From JBOHHM01 sp050725495 (GTDB lineage: Bacteria > Pseudomonadota > Gammaproteobacteria > Burkholderiales > Burkholderiaceae_C): a stretch of DNA of 5,321 bases. The notes under the pieces were generated by a model. The model was given only the letters and a program-made list of their open reading frames with translations. It made no database searches and had not been told where the DNA came from. Positions 1 through 5,286 of this stretch are shown here, in pieces (the first letter of the stretch is position 1; the number at the start of each line of letters is the position of its first letter). The position numbers and the translations under genes are program-made. The DNA lies in contig JBOHHM010000322.1 in NCBI GenBank assembly GCA_050725495.1, positions 1-5,321 on the forward strand. The letters run 5' to 3'.

Positions 1-52
1 CCAGCCGGCCCAGAATCCCGTTCATCTCATCCTTGGTGAAGGCCCGCAAGGT
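1..52 (-). pseudogene. In-frame 3' remainder of the GYD gene, beyond a premature amber codon
   Basis: Directly after the TAG at 55-53 the same frame stays open for 17 codons to the window edge. It reads TLRAFTKDEMNGILGRL. From memory, GYD-family proteins continue after GNVRT with Q or E and then TLRAF plus an acidic, Met-containing helix, so this is the expected C-terminus of the gene upstream and not random sequence. One base change (CAG or GAG to TAG) explains the break. The true 3' end lies outside the window. This is real coding sequence now cut off from its start unless the amber codon is suppressed or is a sequencing error. Confidence 0.7.
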
Positions 53-289
53 CTAGGTCCGGACGTTGCCCGCCGAGCCGATCGCCAGGCCCAGCGCGGT
101 GACGGCGGCATCGTCCGGGGCTTCGAAGATCGCCACCACATCGTAGCTGCCCAGGGTCCAGAAGAACTGTTTCGCCTCCACGCCAAACTTCTTGGCCGCT
201 TCCCTGACGGCGTCGGCCCGCTTGGTTGTGTCCTTGACGGTGCGAATGCCCTGATCCGTGAAGTTGGCCAGAACAATGTAGGTGCCCAT
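53..289 (-). CDS. GYD-domain protein, apparently truncated by an in-frame amber codon
   Basis: The 78-residue product starts MGTYIVLANFTDQGIR and carries the family signature as WTLGSYDVVAIFEAPDD at residues 44-60, followed by an AL-rich helix and GNVRT. These are small ferredoxin-like alpha/beta proteins of unclear biochemical role, normally about 95-105 residues. The start at 289 is chosen because AGGAG sits 7 nt upstream (about 301-297) and homology begins exactly there; the frame is open upstream to a GTG at 448, but the likely promoter lies inside that stretch. The TAG at 55-53 removes the end of the last beta strand and the terminal helix, whose sequence is still present downstream in frame. 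The gene has its own predicted promoter 90-125 nt upstream, so it is probably a separate unit. Family assignment is solid; whether a stable protein is made is doubtful. Confidence 0.8.
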   Translation of the reverse strand: MGTYIVLANFTDQGIRTVKDTTKRADAVREAAKKFGVEAKQFFWTLGSYDVVAIFEAPDDAAVTALGLAIGSAGNVRT

Positions 290-383
290 GATGGCTCTCC
301 TGACGGTGTTGAGGGGCGCCAACGAAACCACCTGCCGTGGCACCGGCCCCTGCTCGTGCCCGCCTGCAGGCCGGCATGCGCTC

Positions 384-406
384 TTCACTATAGGTTTCGC
401 AGTGAA
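384..406. repeat. Inverted repeat TTCACT/AGTGAA overlapping the promoter
   Basis: TTCACT (384-389) and AGTGAA (401-406) form perfect 6-bp arms 11 nt apart. The repeat covers the predicted -10 element of the GYD promoter and part of its spacer, the position expected of a repressor operator. No regulator in the window is an obvious partner, and arms this short can arise by chance. Confidence 0.3.
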
Positions 407-415
407 AATATTGAA
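387..415 (-). promoter_or_regulatory. Predicted sigma70-type promoter of the GYD gene
   Basis: On the minus strand a -35-like TTCAAT (415-410, 3 of 6 consensus bases) is followed after exactly 17 nt by TATAGT (392-387, 5 of 6). Transcription would start near 380, giving a leader of about 90 nt before the GYD start at 289. The surrounding stretch is clearly richer in A and T than the flanking genes. The prediction comes from sequence only. Confidence 0.5.
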
Positions 416-498
416 GTGCTTCGAGTGCAAGAATTTGTGTGTGGCCACCGGCCCCGGATCGGGTCGAGGGGGCGACGCCAGCCGGGCGACTTGGGCCA

Positions 499-525
499 GA
501 CGGCGTCGACAACATCTACGCCGTC
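499..525. repeat. Stem-loop across the stop codon of the DUF429 gene
   Basis: GACGGCGT (499-506) and ACGCCGTC (518-525) are perfect 8-bp arms around an 11-nt loop and span the TAG at 518-516. No T-rich tail follows on the minus strand, so it is not a standard intrinsic terminator. It may protect the 3' end of the message or may be chance in GC-rich DNA. Confidence 0.3.
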
Positions 526-1331
526 ACGATCCAGCCTTCGAGCGGATCGAGCTGCCGCGGCAAGCCGTAATGCGGCGGCCCCTGCTCCAGGGCCCAGGCC
601 GCCTGCAGCAGGCACAGCACGGCGTCCAGGCGGTCGCCGCCGGCGTCGTCGATCAGGGCGTCGCGCTGCCCATGGCTGAGCTTGAGACGCAGGCCCAGCC
701 GGGTCTGGCCGTGCTCGAGCGCCGTGATCAGGTCCTTGCGGGCGATCAGGCGCTCGGGCGTCTGCTTGGCCTTGTCGTCGCTTTTGTAGCTGCGTCCGCC
801 GAGCGCTTCGCGCGCCAGCAGGCCGGGGTAGCCTTCGAGCGCGACACGTGAGCTGTCGCCCTCATGCAGGCCCGGCAGATGGACGCCGGCCTGGATCAGC
901 AGCGGCACACCGGCATGCAGCATGTAGGCCACCGGCGGGTTGACCCATTTCATGGACGGACCGGCGCCGGCCGGCTGGTCCGACGCGCGGTGCGCAAACT
1001 TGGCGCCTGCGGGCCGGGCGTCGCAGAACGCGGCAAAGCGGGCACGGATCTCGTCACGGCTCAAGCTGGCATAGTGGCGCATGCAGTCGAGCCAGCGCGT
1101 GGGCCAGCCCAGCTGCTCGACGAGCTCGCGCGGCAGGCCAAACGGGAAGTCGAAGGCGCCGACCCAATCACCGGGCGCTGCCAGCCAATCGCCGAAGGCA
1201 TCAAGCGACTCGAACCGCTCCAATTTTGATAGCGCAACACGACAGGAGGACAAGGCCCCGAAGGCCACAACAATGGGTTTGCGGCGGCTGGGACGGCTCG
1301 AGAAATCGCAGCCCAGCAAGTGGGCGCTCAT
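516..1331 (-). CDS. DUF429 family protein, predicted RNase H-like fold
   Basis: The 271-residue product begins MSAHLLGCDFSSRPSRR. It has the acidic pattern I associate with DUF429: GCDFSS at residues 7-12 on the first strand, then FDFPFGLP, then EGYPGLLAREA, and near the C-terminus DRLDAVLCLLQAAWAL. The family is predicted to adopt an RNase H-like nuclease fold; its substrate is unknown and activity is not shown by the sequence. There is no signal peptide or membrane segment. The start is uncertain. I prefer the ATG at 1331, which puts the first strand a few residues in as in relatives, though only GAG about 9 nt upstream resembles a Shine-Dalgarno site. An in-frame ATG at 1373 would add 14 residues of low-conservation type. 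It lies 137 nt downstream of the BLUF gene and may be read from it. Confidence 0.75.
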   Translation of the reverse strand: MSAHLLGCDFSSRPSRRKPIVVAFGALSSCRVALSKLERFESLDAFGDWLAAPGDWVGAFDFPFGLPRELVEQLGWPTRWLDCMRHYASLSRDEIRARFAAFCDARPAGAKFAHRASDQPAGAGPSMKWVNPPVAYMLHAGVPLLIQAGVHLPGLHEGDSSRVALEGYPGLLAREALGGRSYKSDDKAKQTPERLIARKDLITALEHGQTRLGLRLKLSHGQRDALIDDAGGDRLDAVLCLLQAAWALEQGPPHYGLPRQLDPLEGWIVTA

Positions 1332-1373
1332 GCACACCGGCTCATTGCCGTTCCGATGAAGGCGACACAGCAT

Positions 1374-1404
1374 GCATCGCCGCAGCCCCCTTTGGCGGCG
1401 ATGC
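1374..1404. repeat. Perfect 10-bp stem-loop between the BLUF and DUF429 genes
   Basis: GCATCGCCGC (1374-1383) and GCGGCGATGC (1395-1404) are perfect arms around an 11-nt loop. On the minus-strand transcript the loop reads CAAAGGGGGCT, a purine-rich, Shine-Dalgarno-like stretch, and the stem ends directly before the alternative ATG at 1373. No U-tract follows, so a normal terminator is unlikely. A processing signal, a Rho-linked terminator or control of translation are all possible. The rest of the 1332-1468 gap shows nothing else I can support. Confidence 0.45.
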
Positions 1405-1468
1405 TCGAGCTGGCGGGTATCGGTCCGGCGAGGATGGCCTGGGCAGGCGCCGAGGCGGGCACAGGTGG

Positions 1469-1891
1469 CTAGACCCGGCCGACGATGGAGGCGGTGGCCA
1501 TCAGCTCTTCGAGCAAGGCCAGCGAAACCTTGCCCGACACGGAATAGGGATCGAGCTCGGGCTTCTCGGAGTATTTGAGCAGGATCGTGTGGTTGAGCTT
1601 GTTCAGGTTGACCTGGCCCATGGTCCAGCCGCCGAAGCGGCGTTCGGCGATTTCCTCAAAGTGCAGCAGGGCCACGTCCTTGTGGCGAGTGTCTTTCTGG
1701 ATATGGCCAAACAGCTCGCTGACCTGCATGCGCCCGCCCTCGATGGCCTGCAAAAAGATGCCGCCGCCGTAGCACAGGATGCCGGTGATGCCGCAGCTGG
1801 GGTTGTGCTGGCGCGACTGCGCCAGAATCGCCTCGATCGCGCCGGGCGACGGGTCGACCGCGCGGCTCGCGTAAAGCAGACGTACCAGCAT
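1469..1891 (-). CDS. Short BLUF-domain blue-light photoreceptor
   Basis: This 140-residue protein is almost entirely a BLUF domain, a flavin (FAD) binding blue-light sensor. It opens MLVRLLYAS with the photoactive Tyr at residue 7. Asn30 lies in HNPSCGITGIL and Gln48 in FLQAIEG, matching the Tyr-Asn-Gln set that rearranges hydrogen bonds to the flavin on excitation. Trp89 and Met91 in FGGWTMG match the Trp/Met pair of AppA-type proteins. Residues from about 95 on form the helical cap seen in short PixD-like BLUF proteins. No output domain (EAL, GGDEF or cyclase) is attached, so signalling would need a partner protein. It starts 4 nt after the folE stop, with AGAAGG about 10 nt upstream inside the folE end, so translation is probably coupled to folE. 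Confidence 0.92.
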   Translation of the reverse strand: MLVRLLYASRAVDPSPGAIEAILAQSRQHNPSCGITGILCYGGGIFLQAIEGGRMQVSELFGHIQKDTRHKDVALLHFEEIAERRFGGWTMGQVNLNKLNHTILLKYSEKPELDPYSVSGKVSLALLEELMATASIVGRV

Positions 1892-1895
1892 GGCT

Positions 1896-2621
1896 TCAGT
1901 CCCTTCTCGGAATGAGTGACAGGAATTCGCGGCGCAGGGTCGGGTCTTTGAGGAACACGCCGCGCATCACGGAGTTGATCATCTTGCTGTCCATGTCCTT
2001 CACGCCGCGCCAGGCCATGCAGTAGTGGCTGGCTTCCATGACGATGGCCAGTCCGTCGGGCTGGGTTTTTTCCTGGATCAGGTCGGCCAACTGCACCACG
2101 GCCTCTTCCTGGATCTGCGGGCGGCCCATGACCCATTCAGCGAGGCGCGCGTACTTGCTCAGGCCGATCACGTTCGTGTGCTCGTTGGGCATGACACCGA
2201 TCCAGATCTTGCCGATCACGGGGCAGAAGTGGTGCGAGCAGGCGCTGCGCACGGTGATGGGGCCGACGATCAGCAGTTCGTTCAGATGCTCGGCGTTGGG
2301 GAACTCGGTGATGGTGGGCACATGCGCATAACGGCCCTTGAACACCTCGTTGAGGTACATCTTGGCGACACGACGCGCCGTGTTGTTGGTGTTGTGGTCG
2401 GCATGGGTGTCGATCACCAGGGTGTCGAGCACGCCCTTCATCTTGACTTCGAGCTCGTCGAGCAGCTGCTCCAGCTCGCCGGGCTCAATGAACTCGGCGA
2501 TGTTGTCATTGGCGTTGAAGCGCTTGCGCGCAGCCACCAGCCGCTCGCGGATCTTGACGGAAACAGGCGTTCCTTCGTCGAGCTCGGCGGGGCTCATGTC
2601 GGCTTGGGTCTTCAGTAACAT
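1896..2621 (-). CDS. folE: GTP cyclohydrolase I
   Basis: The enzyme converts GTP to 7,8-dihydroneopterin triphosphate plus formate, the first step of folate and pterin synthesis, as a cytosolic decamer with one zinc per subunit. The 241-residue product has zinc ligands Cys128 and His131 in CSHHFCP and Cys201 in SHYCMAWRG, matching Cys110, His113 and Cys181 of the E. coli enzyme. Catalytic His130 and His199 are also present, as is the VIGLSKYARL segment. The first 60 or so residues form a charged N-terminal extension typical of the longer bacterial forms. The ATG at 2621 has no visible Shine-Dalgarno site; an ATG eight codons later is the alternative. The gene heads a two-gene unit with the BLUF protein. 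NudB, the next enzyme of the pathway, is encoded about 2.1 kb upstream. Confidence 0.95.
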   Translation of the reverse strand: MLLKTQADMSPAELDEGTPVSVKIRERLVAARKRFNANDNIAEFIEPGELEQLLDELEVKMKGVLDTLVIDTHADHNTNNTARRVAKMYLNEVFKGRYAHVPTITEFPNAEHLNELLIVGPITVRSACSHHFCPVIGKIWIGVMPNEHTNVIGLSKYARLAEWVMGRPQIQEEAVVQLADLIQEKTQPDGLAIVMEASHYCMAWRGVKDMDSKMINSVMRGVFLKDPTLRREFLSLIPRRD

Positions 2622-2627
2622 GAGACG

Positions 2628-2636
2628 ATACTACCA
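2628..2636 (-). promoter_or_regulatory. Possible extended -10 promoter of folE
   Basis: The minus strand reads TGGTAGTAT here: a TG-n element followed by TAGTAT (4 of 6 matches to TATAAT). Standard spacing would place the first transcribed base at 2621, the A of the folE ATG, giving a leaderless message. This fits the absence of a Shine-Dalgarno site, but no -35 match is seen at 16-18 nt. A TTGACG at 2688-2683 (5 of 6) has no good -10 partner. Confidence 0.3.
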
Positions 2637-2640
2637 GCGA

Positions 2641-2675
2641 TTGCTGAGTAGGGTTTTTTACCCTGGGTCCAGCAA
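2641..2675. repeat. Nested inverted repeat upstream of folE
   Basis: Outer arms TTGCTG (2641-2646) and CAGCAA (2670-2675) enclose inner arms AGGGT (2650-2654) and ACCCT (2660-2664) with a run of T between them. It ends about 20 nt before the folE start codon, a plausible place for an operator or a leader hairpin. No matching regulator is visible. Confidence 0.4.
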
Positions 2676-2690
2676 GGACGGCCGTCAAAA

Positions 2691-2707
2691 GCTATGAATT
2701 TCATAGC
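2691..2707. repeat. 17-bp palindrome of the GCTAT...ATAGC type
   Basis: GCTATGAATTTCATAGC is a perfect palindrome with 8-bp arms and one central base. Short GCTAT/ATAGC palindromes recur between genes in Comamonadaceae genomes as far as I remember. A relaxed version lies inside the ybhP-like gene at 4192-4208, matching this one at 12 of 17 positions. Confidence 0.5.
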
Positions 2708-2725
2708 AGATGGGTGCGCCCCTCT

Positions 2726-2758
2726 CAAGAAAACGCCGGGCCGCCCCAAGTTTTCTTG
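2726..2758. terminator. Candidate bidirectional terminator between clsB and folE
   Basis: CAAGAAAAC (2726-2734) and GTTTTCTTG (2750-2758) are perfect 9-bp arms around a GC-rich 15-nt loop. On either strand this gives an A-rich left arm and a T-rich right arm. The loop itself pairs poorly, so termination would be weaker than at a classical GC stem. It lies about 45 nt past the clsB stop. Confidence 0.4.
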
Positions 2759-2803
2759 CACCCCCTCGGGGGGCCTGACGCGAAGCGGCAGGGCTGGGGG
2801 CGC
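2758..2803. repeat. REP-like compound stem-loop directly after clsB
   Basis: On the minus-strand transcript GCGCCCCC (2803-2796) can pair with GGGGGUGC (2765-2758), eight pairs with one G-U. Inside, CCUG and CAGG close a small hairpin with a UUC loop. Alternatively the CCCCC...GGGGG pair at 2761-2772 folds alone. It begins at the base after the clsB stop codon. I recall similar CCCCCTCGGGGGG elements at gene ends in many Comamonadaceae. It probably stabilises or ends the clsB message; there is no U-tract. Confidence 0.5.
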
Positions 2804-4024
2804 TCAGTAGCGGTTGCCGGTCACGAACAGCGCCATGCGCATCAGGCCCAGGGCGATGCGCTCCAGCACGCGCTGCCGCCAGGGCCTTTGCGCGTACTGG
2901 GCCGGGTCCATGCGCTGGCCCGCCTCCCGCATGGCCCGCACCAGGCGGCCGCGCAGGTCGGCCGCAAACACAGGGTCGTCCACCACCACATTGGCTTCAC
3001 GCGCCAGCAGCAGGCTCAAGGGGTCGAGATTGGACGAGCCCACCGTGGCCCAATGGCCATCGATCACCGCCACCTTGGCGTGCAGAAAGCTCGGGGAATA
3101 TTCGTAAATCTCCACGCCGGCGGCCAGCAGGGCCCCGTAGACCGGTCGGGACGCGTGGTACTGCATGAAATACTCGTAGCGGCCCTGCAGCAGCAGCTGC
3201 ACCTTGACCCCGCGCCGCGCCGCCAGCACCAGGGCCTTGCGTAGCTTGCGCCCTGGCACGAAGTAGGCATTGGCAATGATGATTTCCTGTCGCGCCGCGC
3301 CAATGGCCTTGCGGTAGGCCTTTTCGATGCGGCCGCGATTGCGCAGGTTGTCGCGCAAGAGCAGTCCGGCGCGCGCCAGGCGGGCGCGCTTGGCCGCTTC
3401 TTTGCGGGCCTGGTGCGCATGGGAAAACTGCGCCCTGACCGTGCGCAACGCACTCAGCGCGGCCGGGAAATCACGATGCCTGACCTCGCTGACGGTCTGC
3501 ATGCGCCACCACAGCTGGGCCATGGTGTCCTGCGCCTGCTCCACCAGCGCACCGACGGCGCATACGGCGAAGTCAAATCGCGGCGATGCCAGCTGCCCGT
3601 AGTTGGGGTCATGGAAATCGTCGAGGATGTTGATGCCGCCGCAGAAAAGCGCTTCGCCATCGACCACGCACAGCTTGCGGTGCAGGCGCCGCCAGCCGCT
3701 GGGAATGAGCAAGCCCAGCGGCCCCAGCGGCGAGTAAACCCGCCACTGCACGCCCGCCTCGTCAAAGCGCTGCTGCCACTCTGCGGGCAGGGCGCCGGTG
3801 CCCAGGCCATCGACCACCAGCCGGGTCGTCACGCCTCGCAGCGCCGCACGGACCAGGGCCTGGGCGACGCTGGCCCCGGAACCCGTGAAGTCGAAGATAT
3901 AGGTTTCCAGCCGCACGTCCAGCTGGGCCCGGTCCATGGCCTCGATCAACGCGGGAAACAGCTCCTTGCTGCCTTGCAGCAGCTCGACTTGGTGGCCATG
4001 GCTCAGGTACAGGCTCAGCGGCAT
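2804..4024 (-). CDS. clsB: Cardiolipin synthase B (phospholipase D family)
   Basis: The enzyme condenses phosphatidylglycerol into cardiolipin at the inner membrane. The 406-residue product, close to E. coli ClsB (about 413), has both phospholipase D HKD motifs: HRKLCVVD (His115, Lys117, Asp122) followed by GG, and HAKVAVID (His315, Lys317, Asp322) followed by GSSNLD. There is no N-terminal transmembrane hairpin, in keeping with ClsB and unlike ClsA. A basic stretch at about residues 205-240 and a hydrophobic C-terminus may aid membrane contact. The ATG at 4024 is chosen: it follows the upstream stop codon by one base, with GGAG 12 nt ahead. A TTG at 4036 is too near that GGAG. Pairing with a ybhP-like gene is as in E. 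coli, but ybhN does not follow here. Confidence 0.92.
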   Translation of the reverse strand: MPLSLYLSHGHQVELLQGSKELFPALIEAMDRAQLDVRLETYIFDFTGSGASVAQALVRAALRGVTTRLVVDGLGTGALPAEWQQRFDEAGVQWRVYSPLGPLGLLIPSGWRRLHRKLCVVDGEALFCGGINILDDFHDPNYGQLASPRFDFAVCAVGALVEQAQDTMAQLWWRMQTVSEVRHRDFPAALSALRTVRAQFSHAHQARKEAAKRARLARAGLLLRDNLRNRGRIEKAYRKAIGAARQEIIIANAYFVPGRKLRKALVLAARRGVKVQLLLQGRYEYFMQYHASRPVYGALLAAGVEIYEYSPSFLHAKVAVIDGHWATVGSSNLDPLSLLLAREANVVVDDPVFAADLRGRLVRAMREAGQRMDPAQYAQRPWRQRVLERIALGLMRMALFVTGNRY

Positions 4025-4025
4025 G

Positions 4026-4766
4026 TCAGATGGCAAACTCCGCGATCAGCGGCAAATGGTCGGACATGCGCCACCAGATGCGGCCGCGCGGAACATGCTG
4101 CCCCAGCGGCCTGAGGCCGCGCGAGTAGACATGGTCGAGCTGCACCAGCGGCAGCCGGGCCGGATAGGTGGGGCAGGACACACCCTCAGACGCTACCAAA
4201 TCGATAGCGTGCAGCGCCCGTCTGATCTGGGATCCCCAGTCATTGAAGTCGCCGGCCACAAGCAGCGGGGCGTGCGGCGGCACTTCCCGCTCGATGAAGC
4301 GCCGCAGCTGGGCGACCTGGCGCACGCGGCTTCCCGGAATCAGCCCCAGATGGACGACGATCACATGGATCAGCCGCTCATGGGCGGCCACCTCCACGTG
4401 CAACAGCCCGCGCTGCTCGAAGCGATGGTCGGACATGTCTTCATGCTGGTGCCCCAGCACCGGCCAGCGCGATAGCAGCGCATTGCCGTGCTCGCCGTGG
4501 CGCGTAACGGCATTGGTGCGGTACACCGCCTCATAACCCTCGGGCGCCAGGAACTCGGCCTGCGGCAGTTCGGGCCAGCGGGTGAAATAACGCTCCTCGC
4601 GCCGGTGGACCCTGCGCACCTCCTGCAGACAGACGATGTCGGCGTCCAGCTGCTCGACGGCATGGCCCAGGTTGTGGATCTCCAGCCGGCGCTGCGGGCC
4701 GAAGCCCTGCACACCCTTGTGGATGTTGTAGGTCGCAACACGAAGAAGATGGGGCGCAGTGCTCAC
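4026..4766 (-). CDS. ybhP: Endonuclease/exonuclease/phosphatase family protein, YbhP-like
   Basis: This 246-residue protein has the metal-dependent EEP fold used by exonuclease III, DNase I and sphingomyelinases. Visible active-site motifs in order: ATYNIHKG with Asn14, CLQEV with Glu49, VVHLGL with His139, AGDFND with Asp173 and Asn175, QLDHVYS with Asp211 and His212, and SDHLPL with Asp236 and His237. All catalytic positions are intact. No signal peptide is seen. The substrate is unknown; association with clsB suggests a phospholipid or phosphodiester substrate, which is inference. The start is a GTG at 4766 that overlaps the nudB stop in a GTGA, so it is likely coupled to nudB. The gene ends one base before clsB. 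The symbol is used by analogy with the E. coli ybhP-clsB pair. Confidence 0.85.
   Translation of the reverse strand: MSTAPHLLRVATYNIHKGVQGFGPQRRLEIHNLGHAVEQLDADIVCLQEVRRVHRREERYFTRWPELPQAEFLAPEGYEAVYRTNAVTRHGEHGNALLSRWPVLGHQHEDMSDHRFEQRGLLHVEVAAHERLIHVIVVHLGLIPGSRVRQVAQLRRFIEREVPPHAPLLVAGDFNDWGSQIRRALHAIDLVASEGVSCPTYPARLPLVQLDHVYSRGLRPLGQHVPRGRIWWRMSDHLPLIAEFAI
4192..4208. repeat. GCTAC...ATAGC imperfect palindrome inside the ybhP-like gene
   Basis: GCTACCAAATCGATAGC has the same length and outer arms as the palindrome at 2691-2707, matching at 12 of 17 positions. It encodes part of HAIDLVAS in the EEP protein without breaking the frame. It may be a fixed copy of the intergenic repeat or chance. 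Confidence 0.25.
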
Positions 4767-5227
4767 GCCGCAAATTGTGGCAGCAACAGAATGGCTTCGG
4801 CGTTCGACGGCGAAAAACAGCGGTCAGCCGCTTCGCGCCAGGGCAGCCACTGGTAGGCCGTGTGCTCGCGCGGACTGAGCGCGACCGGCGTGCCGGCCGG
4901 CACCCGCAGGCCGAACAGGCGCTCGGTATTGCGTGTGACGCCGGGCGCATAGCGCTGCTGCCACTGCGGGTAGATGTCGTACACGTTCTCCAGCCCCCAG
5001 TCGCGCAGGCCGGCGGCCAGCAGCGTGCCCGGGCCGCAGGCTATGCCCGTTTCTTCCAGCACCTCGCGCACGGCCGTGTGCCGCCAATCCTCGTTCACAT
5101 GGTCCTTGCTGCCTGTGACCGATTGCCAGTAGTCGGCCGCATCGGCACGCCGGATCAGCAGCACGTCGAGCGCCGGCGTGTAGATCACCACCAGCACGGA
5201 TTCGGGGATTTTGAAAGCCTTGGCCAT
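4763..5227 (-). CDS. nudB: Dihydroneopterin triphosphate diphosphatase (Nudix)
   Basis: NudB removes pyrophosphate from dihydroneopterin triphosphate, the FolE product, and also hydrolyses dATP. The 154-residue product starts MAKAFKIPESVLVVIYT, a NudB hallmark, and has WQSVTGS before the Nudix box. The box spans residues 39-61: Gly39, Glu46, then REVLEETG at 54-61 with the metal-binding glutamates 55, 58 and 59. Six residues instead of five separate Gly39 and Glu46, one more than the classical GX5E. Length fits the E. coli enzyme (about 150). ATG 5227 is chosen over a TTG at 5269 because homology starts there, but there is no Shine-Dalgarno site and a strong hairpin abuts it. The aspS-nudB order is the same in E. 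coli. The 3' end overlaps the next gene by 4 nt. Confidence 0.9.
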   Translation of the reverse strand: MAKAFKIPESVLVVIYTPALDVLLIRRADAADYWQSVTGSKDHVNEDWRHTAVREVLEETGIACGPGTLLAAGLRDWGLENVYDIYPQWQQRYAPGVTRNTERLFGLRVPAGTPVALSPREHTAYQWLPWREAADRCFSPSNAEAILLLPQFAA

Positions 5228-5230
5228 GAA

Positions 5231-5257
5231 CAAAGGGCACCGATGCGGCGCCCTTTG
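5231..5257 (-). terminator. 12-bp stem-loop abutting the nudB start codon
   Basis: On the minus-strand transcript CAAAGGGCGCCG (5257-5246) pairs with CGGUGCCCUUUG (5242-5231) through 12 pairs, one of them G-U, around a CAU loop. A-rich sequence precedes it and UUUGUUC closes it, so it resembles an intrinsic terminator for aspS. It ends three bases before the nudB ATG, so it could instead act as an attenuator or hide the ribosome site. Confidence 0.5.
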
Positions 5258-5268
5258 ATTCTGCCTCA

Positions 5269-5286
5269 AGCCTCTTTCAAGAGGCT
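5269..5286. repeat. Stem-loop just after the aspS stop codon
   Basis: AGCCTCTT (5269-5276) and AAGAGGCT (5279-5286) are perfect 8-bp arms; in RNA a six-pair stem with a six-base loop is more realistic. It sits 2 nt past the aspS stop and 11 nt before the nudB leader hairpin. No U-tract follows. Confidence 0.4.

Noticed and set aside
290..448. Longer GYD start at the GTG at 448
   Set aside because: The added 53 residues have no family similarity and contain the likely promoter; AGGAG supports the ATG at 289.
442..470. CCCG/CGGG pairs downstream of the DUF429 gene as a terminator
   Set aside because: Only four-base stems and no U-tract; expected by chance at this GC content.
282..851. Plus-strand frame of 189 codons crossing the GYD promoter and the DUF429 end
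   Set aside because: Its sequence resembles no family, and it runs through a predicted promoter and two minus-strand genes.
2025..2618. Long plus-strand open frame (197 codons) opposite folE
   Set aside because: It mirrors a certain gene in GC-rich DNA, its composition is low-complexity (rich in His, Val, Gly, Asp, Leu), and no family is recognised.
3413..4114. Plus-strand frame of 233 codons opposite clsB
   Set aside because: Antisense shadow of clsB running into the EEP gene; no ribosome site or recognisable domain.
5228..5269. Upstream TTG start for nudB
   Set aside because: It would translate through the strong hairpin; NudB homology begins at the ATG at 5227.
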